This document shows positions 28,255-37,777 of a DNA stretch of 64,000 nt, piece by piece. Under the pieces are notes generated by a model. It saw nothing but the letters and a program-made list of their open reading frames with translations, had not been told where the DNA came from and did no database searches. Made by a program: the position numbers and the translations under genes. Each line of letters starts with the position of its first letter. Positions within the stretch are counted from its first letter, which is position 1. The DNA is taken from assembly GCF_002835805.1 (NCBI RefSeq), contig NZ_PISE01000008.1:100738-164737 (forward strand), given 5' to 3'. The stretch comes from Niallia nealsonii. Lineage in GTDB: Bacteria; Bacillota; Bacilli; Bacillales; Cytobacillaceae.

Positions 28255-29484
28255 GTGGGATTAGTAGTACAAAAGTTCGGCGGTACATCTGTAGGTAGTG
28301 CAGAAAGAATAAAAAATGTGGCTGAACGGATTATAGAAGAGAAACAAAGAGGAAATGACGTAGTAGTTGTTGTATCCGCAATGGGCAAAACAACAGACGA
28401 TTTAGTAAAGCTTGCTGATGAATTAACGGAACGTCCATCTAAAAGAGAAATGGATGTACTGCTTTCTACAGGTGAACAAATAACGATTAGTCTTTTGGCA
28501 ATGGCGCTAAATGCAAAAGAAGTGGATGCTGTATCTTTCACTGGATGGCAAGCAGGAATTCAAACAGAAGCGGTTCATGGAAATGCCCGCATCTTAAATA
28601 TAGAAGCAGAAAGAATTCAAGCACAATTAAAGTTGGGAAAGGTAGTCATTGTTGCAGGATTTCAAGGCGCAACAGAAGACGGTGCCATTACAACACTTGG
28701 CCGGGGCGGTTCGGATACTACTGCGGTTGCATTAGCTGCAGCCCTTAAAGCAGATAAATGCGATATTTATACAGATGTTACAGGTGTTTTTACAACAGAT
28801 CCACGTTATATTAAAAATGCAAGAAAGCTATTTTCGGTATCTTATGATGAAATGCTAGAGCTTGCAAATTTAGGGGCAGGCGTACTTCATCCTCGTGCTG
28901 TTGAATATGCGAAAAATTACCAAGTGCCCTTAGTAGTACGATCAAGTATGGAACGTGAAGAAGGAACCATTATTGAGGAGGAAGTTTCAATGGAACAAAA
29001 TTTAGTCGTTAGAGGAGTAGCTTTTGAAGATAATATTACTAGTGTGACGGTATTTGGATTAAAAGATCCTTTAACAAGTCTAGCTACCATTTTTACTACA
29101 CTCGCTGCACATCATATTAATGTAGATATTATTATTCAAAGCTTAACAGATCAAAAAACAATGAATGTATCTTTTTCTATTAAAGATAGTGATTTAGAAG
29201 AAACAGTAAAAGTGCTGGAAGAGAATAAAGCAGCATTGTCTTATGAAAAAGTAACATCTGAACAAGGCTTAGCTAAAGTTTCCATTGTTGGCTCTGGCAT
29301 GATTTCCAATCCAGGTGTTGCAGCAGATATGTTTAAAGTATTGGCATCAGAAGATATTGTCATTAAAATGGTAAGCACATCAGAAATTAAAGTATCAACT
29401 GTTATTGTGAAAGAGAAAATGGTGCAGGCAGTAGAAGCGCTGCATGATGCTTTTGAATTGAGTTCTGTACCAGTTATTGCATAA
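28255..29484 (+). CDS. lysC: Aspartokinase, lysine-sensitive (alpha and beta products)
   Basis: A 409-residue aspartate kinase, the first step of the Asp-derived amino acid and diaminopimelate pathway. The kinase domain (about 1-245) has VQKFGGTSVGS, the GFQGA and GRGGSDTTAVALAAAL motifs; two ACT domains (about 262-409) bind the effector. The start is a GTG with AGGGA upstream. In-frame at 28990 an ATG preceded by GAGGAGGAAG would give the 164-residue beta subunit, as known for B. subtilis aspartokinase II. Controlled by the upstream lysine riboswitch; a terminator follows. Confidence 0.96.
   Translation: MGLVVQKFGGTSVGSAERIKNVAERIIEEKQRGNDVVVVVSAMGKTTDDLVKLADELTERPSKREMDVLLSTGEQITISLLAMALNAKEVDAVSFTGWQAGIQTEAVHGNARILNIEAERIQAQLKLGKVVIVAGFQGATEDGAITTLGRGGSDTTAVALAAALKADKCDIYTDVTGVFTTDPRYIKNARKLFSVSYDEMLELANLGAGVLHPRAVEYAKNYQVPLVVRSSMEREEGTIIEEEVSMEQNLVVRGVAFEDNITSVTVFGLKDPLTSLATIFTTLAAHHINVDIIIQSLTDQKTMNVSFSIKDSDLEETVKVLEENKAALSYEKVTSEQGLAKVSIVGSGMISNPGVAADMFKVLASEDIVIKMVSTSEIKVSTVIVKEKMVQAVEALHDAFELSSVPVIA
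28972..29484 (+). other. Internal translation start for the aspartokinase beta subunit
   Basis: A strong Shine-Dalgarno GAGGAGG at 28974-28980 lies 9 nt before an in-frame ATG at 28990 inside lysC. Translation from it gives 164 residues covering only the regulatory ACT domains. The B. subtilis beta subunit arises in the same way. Confidence 0.8.
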
Positions 29485-29528
29485 AATAGGCAATGTTTGT
29501 TTTAGTTAAAATAGTATGAAAAACGCTG

Positions 29529-29566
29529 AAAAAAGTTTATCTATTTATTAGATAAACTTTTTTTGT
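29529..29566 (+). terminator. Terminator after lysC
   Basis: AAAAAAGTTTATCT / AGATAAACTTTTTTT with a 7-nt loop. Confidence 0.88.
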
Positions 29567-29627
29567 AATTTATTAGTGAATGCAGATGAATAATGGAATA
29601 AAAAGCAGCTAATTTGATAAAAACAAA

Positions 29628-29655
29628 TTGAAAGCGTTTTTATGTATGGTAAGAT
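29628..29655 (+). promoter_or_regulatory. Promoter with overlapping cre-like site before the chemoreceptor gene
   Basis: TTGAAA (29628-29633) and TAAGAT (29650-29655) are spaced 16 nt. TTGAAAGCGTTTTTA at 29628-29642 fits the cre consensus WTGNAANCGNWNNCW except for one position. This suggests repression by CcpA at the -35. Confidence 0.5.
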
Positions 29656-29692
29656 AAAAGGAAAAAGGAACTAATTTGATAGGAGGGAAGAT

Positions 29693-31672
29693 ATGAAAAA
29701 ATATATAAAAAGACCTAATATTAATATGAAAAAGAAGCTGATTTTTTCATTTGTCTTTATTTTAATTATTCCAAGTTTGGTTTTAGGTGTTTTTTCCTAT
29801 TTGAAAGCAGAAAAAGAAATGAACAGCCAATTTATGAAGACTGCAAAAGAAAATGTACAAATATTAGATACAATTATTAAAGATACTTTAGAGCCAAGAG
29901 TTTATGAAACTGTAGTGTTTGCTAAGATAGTAAAATATAATCCCAAAAATGAAGAGAGTATTCTAGCAATAAAAAAAACATTTGCTGATTATATGCAATT
30001 TAATTCTGAAATAATAAATGTCTTTTTTGGTGCAAATGATGGAACACTGATTCAATATCCACAATATACCCTAGAGAAGGGCTTTAATTTAAAAAAGCAG
30101 ACATGGTATAAAGAAGCTGTTCATGAAAAAGGAATGCCTATTATTACAAAACCATACATATCTGCGCTTACTGGAAATCCCGTAGTTGCTATTGCAATGC
30201 AAACAGATAATAATGCAGGTGTTGTTGGGATGGAAGTAAGCATAGCTGGATTAAGCAATTTGACTTCTGATGTCAATATTGGGAAAAAAGGCTATGCAGT
30301 CATATTGGATGAATCAAAATATTATATTGTTCATCCAAAAAATAAGATTGGAACACAAGAAAAAGCTTCTTATTTGCCAACTGTTTATCAAAAGGATGCA
30401 GGGAATTTACAATATGAGGAAAATGGAAAGATGATGTTCATGGAGTTTAAAACAAATCATTTAACAGGCTGGAAGATTGCTAGTGTCGTCGATCGTGCAG
30501 AGATTGAGGGGATGACGACACCAATATTAACACAAACTATTTTTATTATTGCATGTTCATTATTTGTTGGCGGTCTTTTGGTTTATTTTATTATCCAGTC
30601 TATTATGAAGCCTTTAAATTTATTGAAAAAAACTGCATTGCAAGTGAGCAGTGGAGATTTAACAGAAAAGATAGAGGTAATGCGCCGTGATGAGGTCGGA
30701 GAAGTAGCCAAAGCATTTCGTGATATGTCAGAGTTTCTGCATACAATTATTAAAGAAGTAAATGTAAAATCAGGTCATATTGCGGCTGCATCCGAACAAT
30801 TTATGGAAAGTTCTGGGCAAACAGCTACAACATCTGATTATGTAGCTACCACCCTGCAAGAAGTTGTAAGCCGAACAGAAATGCAAAATGAAAATTTATC
30901 AAAAAATGCGGAAGCATTAGATCAGGTAGCAACAGATATAAAACAAGTGGCAACAAATGCGATGATGGCTGTTGAATTAACTACATTAACAGCAAAACAG
31001 GCGAAAGAAGGAGAAGAATCGCTTAAAGAAACAGTAGATCAAATGAATGAAATGCATCAATCTGTTGTAGCTTCCAATAAACAAATTCAATCATTGCAAG
31101 AACAATCAAAAGAGATTCACAATATTATAGATGTAATGAGCGATATTGCAAAGCAAACAAAGCTATTAGCGCTAAATGCAGGTATTGAAGCTGCAAGAGC
31201 TGGAGAAACAGGAAAGGGATTTGCGGTTGTGGCTACAGAAGTTGGAAAACTTGCGAAACTATCTGAAGAATCTGCGAAAGAAATTACCAAAATTATTGCA
31301 AGAATTCTACAAGATACAGAATCAGCAGCAAAAGGAATGAAGTTAGTAACAGAAAATGTAGAAGCAGGCATTCAAACCTCCAATAAAACAACACAGACAT
31401 TTACTACAATCATTCAAAATGTACAAACAGTGTATCCGCAAATTGAAGAAGTAGCATTATTATCGGATCAAATATCAAATGGAGTACAAGGTGTTTCAGC
31501 AACTGCAAATAAATTGCTGGTAATTGCAGATGAAAATGCTGCTTATTCAGAAGAGATAGCCAGCACAACAGAACAACAGCTTGCCACCATTCAAGAGATA
31601 AGCGCCGGAGCTATATCTTTATCTCAACTGGCAGAGGAACTGCATACTAGTATTGAAAAATTTAAAATATAA
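29693..31672 (+). CDS. Methyl-accepting chemotaxis protein with extracellular Cache sensor
   Basis: A 659-residue chemoreceptor. Order: first transmembrane helix about 13-35, extracellular double Cache sensor about 40-275 ([21 protein letters not shown]...[30 protein letters not shown]), second helix about 282-303, HAMP domain about 305-357 ([24 protein letters not shown]), and a cytoplasmic signalling coiled coil whose hairpin tip carries [21 protein letters not shown]. The Cache motif YxxxxxxxxxxxW-Y resembles amino- or organic-acid sensors; the ligand is unknown. Inserted between lysC and yslB, which are adjacent in B. subtilis. AGGAGGG precedes the ATG. Confidence 0.92.
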   Translation: MKKYIKRPNINMKKKLIFSFVFILIIPSLVLGVFSYLKAEKEMNSQFMKTAKENVQILDTIIKDTLEPRVYETVVFAKIVKYNPKNEESILAIKKTFADYMQFNSEIINVFFGANDGTLIQYPQYTLEKGFNLKKQTWYKEAVHEKGMPIITKPYISALTGNPVVAIAMQTDNNAGVVGMEVSIAGLSNLTSDVNIGKKGYAVILDESKYYIVHPKNKIGTQEKASYLPTVYQKDAGNLQYEENGKMMFMEFKTNHLTGWKIASVVDRAEIEGMTTPILTQTIFIIACSLFVGGLLVYFIIQSIMKPLNLLKKTALQVSSGDLTEKIEVMRRDEVGEVAKAFRDMSEFLHTIIKEVNVKSGHIAAASEQFMESSGQTATTSDYVATTLQEVVSRTEMQNENLSKNAEALDQVATDIKQVATNAMMAVELTTLTAKQAKEGEESLKETVDQMNEMHQSVVASNKQIQSLQEQSKEIHNIIDVMSDIAKQTKLLALNAGIEAARAGETGKGFAVVATEVGKLAKLSEESAKEITKIIARILQDTESAAKGMKLVTENVEAGIQTSNKTTQTFTTIIQNVQTVYPQIEEVALLSDQISNGVQGVSATANKLLVIADENAAYSEEIASTTEQQLATIQEISAGAISLSQLAEELHTSIEKFKI

Positions 31673-31761
31673 TGAACTAGAAAAAACATGACTCATCACT
31701 TCCTGAAAGAAGCTTGTTTAAATTTACTCCAGCTTGCTTTCAAGAAAAAATGTCTAAAAAA

Positions 31762-31803
31762 ATAGGCGAAGAAAATAATAGATTTTCTTCGCCTATTTTT
31801 TGC
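31762..31803. terminator. Bidirectional terminator, chemoreceptor gene / yslB
   Basis: AAATAGGCGAAGAAAAT / ATTTTCTTCGCCTATTTTTT forms a long perfect stem with T tracts on both strands, between convergent genes. Confidence 0.88.
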
Positions 31804-31828
31804 TAGGGATTTATTAGCTAGCTCTTTT

Positions 31829-32284
31829 TCAAACTGGATCTTGGCTATCCCAACGGACTGTAATCATGATTTTTTTATTTCTTCTTTTTGGGTCTTCAAA
31901 AGCCTCCGCAATAACTTTTTTTGTATGTTCATGCTGTTGAGCTAAATATCCTGCTTCTAATTGAAAAGAACATTTGCCCTTTTCTTTTAATCTTTTTTCT
32001 ATTAATGGACTTGTAATGGTATACTCTATTTCATTTTTTGTTTGTTTAACAATTTCTAAAGTTCCCCAACCTGCTTTTACAAAAAAACTGCGAGCATCTT
32101 CTATATTTTCTAATGGAAACATTCTTGCAATTCTTTTGCCCGCCCAATACAGCAAATCAGGTGTGTCTCTCCCTAATAAATCGGGTATTAATATTTCACG
32201 TAATAATTCATATCCATATGCAGGGACAGTAAGAGGTTCTTCTTCCACCTTTGATTTCTCTTCTACAGATGTTAGTTCGCTCAA
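31829..32284 (-). CDS. yslB: DUF2507 protein YslB
   Basis: A 151-residue soluble protein matching YslB: YGYELLREILIPDLLG, YWAGKRIARMFP, AGWGTLEIV, FQLEAGYLAQQ and the closing VRWDSQDPV. DUF2507 belongs to the V4R-like small-molecule-binding superfamily; its ligand and role are unknown. It precedes sdhCAB as in B. subtilis, but in the opposite orientation to sdh. Confidence 0.9.
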   Translation of the reverse strand: MSELTSVEEKSKVEEEPLTVPAYGYELLREILIPDLLGRDTPDLLYWAGKRIARMFPLENIEDARSFFVKAGWGTLEIVKQTKNEIEYTITSPLIEKRLKEKGKCSFQLEAGYLAQQHEHTKKVIAEAFEDPKRRNKKIMITVRWDSQDPV

Positions 32285-32753
32285 TAATCTCTCCTCTTTC
32301 TACAATTCTATTTATATATATTTTCAAAAAAACGTATTAGATGTTGTTTATTAGTATTGTATAAAAATATATATTGCTTTAATAGTATACTTTAAAACCT
32401 TAAAAAAAGCATAAGAAAAAAAGAAGATTGTATAAGAATTAATTTCATTTTTCAGTTGGAAACTGCAAATGAAGATAAAAAAATCATCTACAGAAAAGAA
32501 GAAGTTCTATTACTATCATTTCATATAAAAAGGCAAGTATTCAAGGAAATATAGGGTAAATATTTTTCAGTTAGCATCATATAGATTAGAGAAGAAAATA
32601 GTTTTGCAAAAGAACTTATAAATTGTGTATCCGTTTTCTTGACCTTGGATTTTATAGGGAGTACAATTGAATTGTCACTAAATTGTAAGAAAATTTGGTG
32701 TTGTAATCGTTTTAAATCGAAAAATGTTTTTTCATCAATTGGGGGGGAAGTTA
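32285..32753. other. Intergenic region between yslB and sdhC
   Basis: About 470 bp, very AT-rich, holding the divergent yslB and sdhCAB upstream regions. TTGTCA (32672) and TTGTAA (32683) are candidate -35 boxes and TGTAAT (32702) a candidate -10, but no pair has good spacing. No convincing gene. Confidence 0.4.
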
Positions 32754-33362
32754 ATGGCAACAAATCGGGAGTTTCTGTATAGAAGGGTTCATTCGCTGCT
32801 TGGTGTTATTCCAGTAGGCGTCTTTCTTATCCAACATCTCGTCGTTAATCATTTTGCTACAAAAGGTCCTGAAGCCTTTAATAAGGCAGCTTCATTTATG
32901 GAACATTTACCATTTCGTTACATACTAGAAACCTTTGTGATATTTTTACCAATCATTTATCATGCTTTTTATGGAATTTATATTGCAATTACGGCAAAAA
33001 ATAATACAAAAAGTTACGGATATTTTCGGAACTGGATGTTTTATCTGCAGCGATTAACAGGGATTATTACCTTAATTTTCATTATTTGGCATATCTGGGA
33101 AACGAGAGTAGCGGCGGCTATGGGACAAGAAGTAAATTATGAAATGATGCAGGAAAACTTGGCAAATCCATTTATGTTTGCATTTTATTTAGTTGGTGTA
33201 ATATCTACTATTTTTCATTTTTCTAACGGTCTATGGTCATTCTGTGTTAGTTGGGGAATTACCGTTTCACCGAAGTCCCAAAGAATTTCTACATATGTGA
33301 CAATCGGTATTTTTATCGCGTTATCTATTGTCGGAGTACGAGCGTTATTTGCATTTATTTAA
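32754..33362 (+). CDS. sdhC: Succinate dehydrogenase cytochrome b558 subunit
   Basis: A 202-residue five-helix membrane anchor with two haems b, family of the Bacillus single-anchor SQR. Candidate haem-ligand His residues lie in the helices (QHLVVNH, YHAFYGIYI, IWHIW, FHFSNGLWSF). It accepts electrons from SdhB and reduces menaquinone. The start is the ATG at 32754 (GGGGGGGAAG upstream); the ORF reaching 32724 begins inside the Shine-Dalgarno region. First gene of sdhCAB. Confidence 0.95.
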   Translation: MATNREFLYRRVHSLLGVIPVGVFLIQHLVVNHFATKGPEAFNKAASFMEHLPFRYILETFVIFLPIIYHAFYGIYIAITAKNNTKSYGYFRNWMFYLQRLTGIITLIFIIWHIWETRVAAAMGQEVNYEMMQENLANPFMFAFYLVGVISTIFHFSNGLWSFCVSWGITVSPKSQRISTYVTIGIFIALSIVGVRALFAFI

Positions 33363-33405
33363 ATCAAAGTTTACTAGGGTGATAGTTAAGGGGGAGTGAA
33401 GCAAA

Positions 33406-35169
33406 ATGAGTAAAGGAAAAGTAATTATTGTCGGTGGTGGTTTAGCCGGACTAATGGCAACAATAAAAGTAGCAGAAGCAGGTACTCCCGTAGAATTGTT
33501 TTCGCTTGTGCCGGTAAAAAGATCACATTCTGTATGCGCTCAAGGTGGCATTAACGGAGCTGTTAACACAAAAGGAGAAGGAGACTCCCCGTGGGAACAT
33601 TTCGATGATACGGTTTATGGAGGAGACTTTTTAGCCAATCAGCCCCCAGTTAAAGCAATGGCAGAGGCAGCGCCTGGAATTATTCATTTAATGGATCGTA
33701 TGGGAGTAATGTTTAATAGAACGCCTGAAGGATTGCTGGATTTCAGACGATTTGGAGGAACTCAATATCACCGGACCGCATTTGCAGGAGCAACAACAGG
33801 GCAGCAGTTATTATATGCATTAGATGAACAAGTGAGAAAATTTGAAGTAGATGGACTTGTTGTCAAATATGAAGGTTGGGAATTTTTAGGAGCTATTATT
33901 GACGATGAGGGCGTATGCAGAGGAATTAAGGCGCAAAATTTAAAAACAATGGAAATAAAAGCATTCCCAGCTGATGCTGTTGTCATGGCAACGGGTGGAC
34001 CAGGAATAATATTTGGAAAATCGACCAATTCAGTTATTAATACGGGATCAGCAGCCTCGATTGTTTATCAGCAAGGAGCGTATTATTCAAATGGGGAATT
34101 TATCCAAATACATCCAACTGCCATTCCAGGCGATGATAAGTTACGGCTGATGAGTGAGTCTGCCCGCGGTGAAGGTGGTCGGATATGGACATATAAAGAT
34201 GGGAAACCATGGTATTTTCTTGAAGAGAAATATCCTGCATATGGAAACTTAGTGCCAAGGGATATTGCAACACGTGAAATTTTTCATGTTTGTGTTGATC
34301 AAAAGCTCGGCATTAATGGTGAAAATATGGTATACCTTGACCTTTCCCATAAAAACCCGAAAGAGCTAGATATTAAACTAGGTGGAATCATTGAAATATA
34401 TGAAAAATTTATGGGAGAAGATCCACGGAAAGTTCCAATGAAAATTTTCCCAGCTGTTCACTATTCTATGGGCGGATTATGGGTCGATTATGATCAGATG
34501 ACAAATATTCCTGGCTTGTTTGCGGCTGGTGAATGTGATTATTCCCAACATGGAGCAAACCGTTTAGGCGCAAATAGCCTCCTTTCAGCAATATATGGAG
34601 GAATGGTAGTTGGGCCAAATGCAGTCAGATATATTAGCGGATTGAAAAAAAGTGCAGAAGATTTATCTTCTGGCCTTTTTGATCAAGCAGTTTCAGAAGA
34701 GCAAGCAAAATGGGATGGAATTATGAAGCTTGATGGAAATGAAAATGCATATATTCTCCATAAAGAATTAGGAGAATGGATGACCGATAATGTAACGGTT
34801 GTACGCTATAACGACAAACTGCAAGCGACAGATAATAAAATTCAAGAACTTTTAGAACGATATAAAAAAATCAATATTAATGATACTGCAAAATGGAGTA
34901 ACCAAGGAGCTGCATTTACAAGGCAGCTTTCCAATATGCTGCAGCTTGCAAGGGTAATAACAATTGGCGCTTATAATCGAAATGAAAGCAGGGGCGCCCA
35001 TTATAAACCGGATTTCCCAGATAGAAACGATGAAGACTTCCTAAAAACTACAATGGCCAAATTTGTATCGGAATCAGAAGCTCCTCATTTCCATTATGAA
35101 GAGGTAGATACATCTTTAATAAAACCTAGAAAACGTGATTACTCGAAACAAAAAGAAGGAGTGAATTAA
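33406..35169 (+). CDS. sdhA: Succinate dehydrogenase flavoprotein subunit
   Basis: A 587-residue FAD-containing catalytic subunit that oxidises succinate to fumarate on the cytoplasmic membrane face. It has the Rossmann start VIIVGGGLAGLMATI, the flavinylation segment KRSHSVCAQGGINGA (His), active-site HPTAIPG and RGEGGRIW, and the HYSMGGLWVDYD...GLFAAGEC stretch. Length canonical. GGGGGAGTG precedes the ATG; the next gene begins 1 nt after the stop. Confidence 0.98.
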   Translation: MSKGKVIIVGGGLAGLMATIKVAEAGTPVELFSLVPVKRSHSVCAQGGINGAVNTKGEGDSPWEHFDDTVYGGDFLANQPPVKAMAEAAPGIIHLMDRMGVMFNRTPEGLLDFRRFGGTQYHRTAFAGATTGQQLLYALDEQVRKFEVDGLVVKYEGWEFLGAIIDDEGVCRGIKAQNLKTMEIKAFPADAVVMATGGPGIIFGKSTNSVINTGSAASIVYQQGAYYSNGEFIQIHPTAIPGDDKLRLMSESARGEGGRIWTYKDGKPWYFLEEKYPAYGNLVPRDIATREIFHVCVDQKLGINGENMVYLDLSHKNPKELDIKLGGIIEIYEKFMGEDPRKVPMKIFPAVHYSMGGLWVDYDQMTNIPGLFAAGECDYSQHGANRLGANSLLSAIYGGMVVGPNAVRYISGLKKSAEDLSSGLFDQAVSEEQAKWDGIMKLDGNENAYILHKELGEWMTDNVTVVRYNDKLQATDNKIQELLERYKKININDTAKWSNQGAAFTRQLSNMLQLARVITIGAYNRNESRGAHYKPDFPDRNDEDFLKTTMAKFVSESEAPHFHYEEVDTSLIKPRKRDYSKQKEGVN

Positions 35170-35170
35170 C

Positions 35171-35932
35171 ATGGGAGAAACAAGAACAGTAACTTTTCAG
35201 ATTACTAGACAAGATGATCCCGATTCTTCTTCCTATATAGAGGAATTTACTTTGCCATATCGTCCCAACATGAATGTAATTTCTGCATTAATGGAAATTA
35301 GAAGAAATCCAGTAACAAGCAAAGGAGAACAAACCACTCCTATTGCTTGGGATATGAATTGTTTAGAAGAAGTTTGCGGAGCTTGTTCGATGGTTATTAA
35401 TGGAAAACCAAGGCAGTCATGCACTGCTTTAGTTGATCAGTTGGAACAGCCGATTCGCTTAGATCCAATGCGAACATTTCCTGTTGTTCGAGACCTGCAA
35501 GTGGATAGAAGCAGAATGTTTGATTCATTAAAAAAGGTAAAAGCATGGATTCCTATTGACGGAACGTACGATTTAGGACCTGGACCAAGAATGCCAGAGA
35601 AAAAACGGCAATGGGCATATGAATTATCGAAATGTATGACATGTGGCGTCTGCTTAGAAGCGTGTCCAAATGTGAACAGCAAAGCAGATTTTATGGGGCC
35701 TGCGCCTTTATCACAAGTGCGTCTTTTTAATGCGCATCCAACAGGCAGCATGAATAAAGCAGAAAGACTAGAGCAAATTATGGGAGACGGTGGGCTTGCC
35801 AACTGCGGCAATTCACAAAACTGTGTGCAATCTTGTCCAAAAGGAATTCCATTGACTACGTCGATTGCTTCCCTAAATAGAGAAACAACATTACAAGCTT
35901 TTAAAAACTTTTTCGGCAGTGATAATGTATAA
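35171..35932 (+). CDS. sdhB: Succinate dehydrogenase iron-sulfur subunit
   Basis: A 253-residue subunit with three Fe-S clusters. The N-terminal 2Fe-2S cysteines are in CLEEVCGACSMVINGKPRQSC (about 64-84), the 4Fe-4S in CMTCGVCLEACP (about 155-166) and the 3Fe-4S/4Fe-4S set in CGNSQNCVQSCPKGIPL. It transfers electrons from SdhA to the haems of SdhC. AGGAGTG lies before the ATG. A terminator closes the operon. Confidence 0.98.
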   Translation: MGETRTVTFQITRQDDPDSSSYIEEFTLPYRPNMNVISALMEIRRNPVTSKGEQTTPIAWDMNCLEEVCGACSMVINGKPRQSCTALVDQLEQPIRLDPMRTFPVVRDLQVDRSRMFDSLKKVKAWIPIDGTYDLGPGPRMPEKKRQWAYELSKCMTCGVCLEACPNVNSKADFMGPAPLSQVRLFNAHPTGSMNKAERLEQIMGDGGLANCGNSQNCVQSCPKGIPLTTSIASLNRETTLQAFKNFFGSDNV

Positions 35933-35943
35933 AAGAATAGTGA

Positions 35944-35970
35944 AAAACTCGTCTAAAGGCGAGTTTTTTT
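35944..35970 (+). terminator. Terminator after sdhCAB
   Basis: AAAACTCG / CGAGTTTT with a 7-nt loop and T7. Confidence 0.88.
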
Positions 35971-36111
35971 ATGTGCTAAAAAAAGTCAAATTGCTTTATC
36001 AATGTTAAAGAAAAAACGAATAAGCATAATTTTTGTTTACAAAAACTGTATAATAACTACCTGATATCACACTATATAATTAATATTTGTTTAGTGAAGG
36101 GAATGGGTGCA

Positions 36112-37110
36112 GTGGGTAAAAAGAGAAAATTATCATCAACGGAATTGGGTGCCTTATGGATGACCTTTCAAAAGAAAACAATGATTTTAAGAATACTTGA
36201 ATACTTTATTGAGACAGCTGAAGATAAAAAAGCAAAAAAAATAATGGAGGGTTTATGGAAAGGACTTTATCCGAAAGTAGAAGAAATTAAACAATTTTTT
36301 CAAGAAGAAGGAGCTGCTGTTCCTATTGGATTCACTAGCAGTGATGTTAATCTTCATGCACCAAAGCTATATGATAACGGGTTTGATATTATGTTATGCA
36401 GAATATTAAAAGAAATAAGTATGGGCTTGTATACATTGCATTTAACGATGGCATATCGTGAAGATGTAATTAAATTGTACCGGGAGCTATCGGTTTTAAC
36501 GCAAAACTACTATGAACAATTTACAAACTATTTAATGGAAGAAGACATGCTATCGGCCCCTAATTTTATTAATATGCCTAAAACGGCAGACTATATCACG
36601 GACAAAGCTTATTTAAAAGGAACAAATATATTAGGCCAAAAAAGAAAACTAAACACCATAGAATATGGATATATTTATCATGGGATTGAAACAAATATAG
36701 TCGGTATGCAAATGATAACAGGCTTTGCCCAATGTGCAAAAAATCCAGATGTTAAAAAATATTTTCTAAAAGGAAAAGATTTATCTAAAAGTATACTTTC
36801 TGAGATGGGAAATATACTAATTAATGATGATATATATGCACCGGCAACCCCTGGTGGAAATATAACAAGTTCTACAGAATCTCCTTTTTCAGATAAATTA
36901 ATGATGTTCTGCACATATTTAATGTGCAACTTTAGTCTGGGAGGTCAAAGTTTTGGTGCGGGATTTAGCTTGCGTAATGATGTAAATTTACAATTAGCTC
37001 TTTTAGCAAAAGACGTGTATGCATACACTAGAGAGGGCGTAATCGTAATGATAGATCATGGATGGCTAGAGGAGCCGCCAGGAATGAACAGAGACCAATT
37101 AAGCAAATAA
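36112..37110 (+). CDS. DUF3231 family protein, two tandem repeats
   Basis: A 332-residue protein of the DUF3231 family made of two related four-helix halves (about 1-165 and 170-332); both contain the pattern xLxxxExGxxxxxxExxxxxxxxxxxFxxxAxxxxxKK followed by a P-x-G/N-I turn. The fold resembles ferritin-like or CotF-like helical bundles, and members occur in spore formers; a role in the spore coat is inference. The start is uncertain: the GTG at 36112 with AAGGGA upstream is preferred; GTG 36094 and ATG 36103 are alternatives. Not part of the B. subtilis neighbourhood, where ysmA follows sdhB. Confidence 0.75.
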   Translation: MGKKRKLSSTELGALWMTFQKKTMILRILEYFIETAEDKKAKKIMEGLWKGLYPKVEEIKQFFQEEGAAVPIGFTSSDVNLHAPKLYDNGFDIMLCRILKEISMGLYTLHLTMAYREDVIKLYRELSVLTQNYYEQFTNYLMEEDMLSAPNFINMPKTADYITDKAYLKGTNILGQKRKLNTIEYGYIYHGIETNIVGMQMITGFAQCAKNPDVKKYFLKGKDLSKSILSEMGNILINDDIYAPATPGGNITSSTESPFSDKLMMFCTYLMCNFSLGGQSFGAGFSLRNDVNLQLALLAKDVYAYTREGVIVMIDHGWLEEPPGMNRDQLSK

Positions 37111-37232
37111 TTAATTTAGTTTCTAAAATGGAAACAAGTATCAAAAAATAATATTTGATTTTTACGTCAAATATGTACTTATTGATATAATGAAATGGAA
37201 AATCATTTATTTTATCAATGGGGTGTCGTCAT

Positions 37233-37730
37233 ATGGAGATAAGAATATTACATACAGAAGATGCATCCGTATATCAGGATATACGATTAGAAGCACTAAA
37301 GAATCATCCTGAAGCTTTTGGTTCTAGTTACGAAGAGGAAGTCCATTTTTCTATAGACGTCTTTAATAACAGGTTAATGAATAAGGATAATTTTACTTTT
37401 GGAGCATTTGAAAAGAACCAATTAGTTGGTGTGGTAACCTTAATTGTAGAACAAAAAAATAAAATGAAACATCGAGGCAATATTGTTGCAATGTATGTGA
37501 AACCCAAATATCGTGGCAGGGGAATTGCACAAAAGCTAATGAAAGAAACTATTAACCAGGCAATCATGCTTAAAGAAATTGAACAAATATACTTAGCTGT
37601 AGTCTCTGGTAATGAAGGAGCAATAAATTTATATCAACTATTAGGATTTGAAATATATGGAATAGATAAAAAGGCATTAAAAGTTAATGGTATTTATTAT
37701 GATGAAGAACTTATGGTGCGATTTATTTAA
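37233..37730 (+). CDS. GNAT family N-acetyltransferase
   Basis: A 165-residue acyl-CoA-dependent acetyltransferase. Core elements: strands with GAFEKNQLVGVVTLIVEQ, the acetyl-CoA pyrophosphate-binding loop YVKPKYRGRGIAQKLM (Q/R-x-x-G-x-G/A type), and the C-terminal LAVVSGNEGAINLYQLLGFEIYG. The acceptor is unknown; similar proteins modify amino groups of antibiotics, peptides or polyamines. The ATG at 37233 with GGGGTG upstream is preferred over the ORF start at 37218. Monocistronic, ended by a bidirectional hairpin. Confidence 0.88.
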   Translation: MEIRILHTEDASVYQDIRLEALKNHPEAFGSSYEEEVHFSIDVFNNRLMNKDNFTFGAFEKNQLVGVVTLIVEQKNKMKHRGNIVAMYVKPKYRGRGIAQKLMKETINQAIMLKEIEQIYLAVVSGNEGAINLYQLLGFEIYGIDKKALKVNGIYYDEELMVRFI

Positions 37731-37733
37731 CGA

Positions 37734-37774
37734 AAAGGAACCTTTTTAACAAGAGAAGAAAAGGTTCCTTTTTG
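37734..37774. terminator. Bidirectional terminator, GNAT / PanE-like gene
   Basis: AAAAGGAACC / GGTTCCTTTTT with an AT-rich loop between convergent genes. Confidence 0.85.
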
Positions 37775-37777
37775 TGT

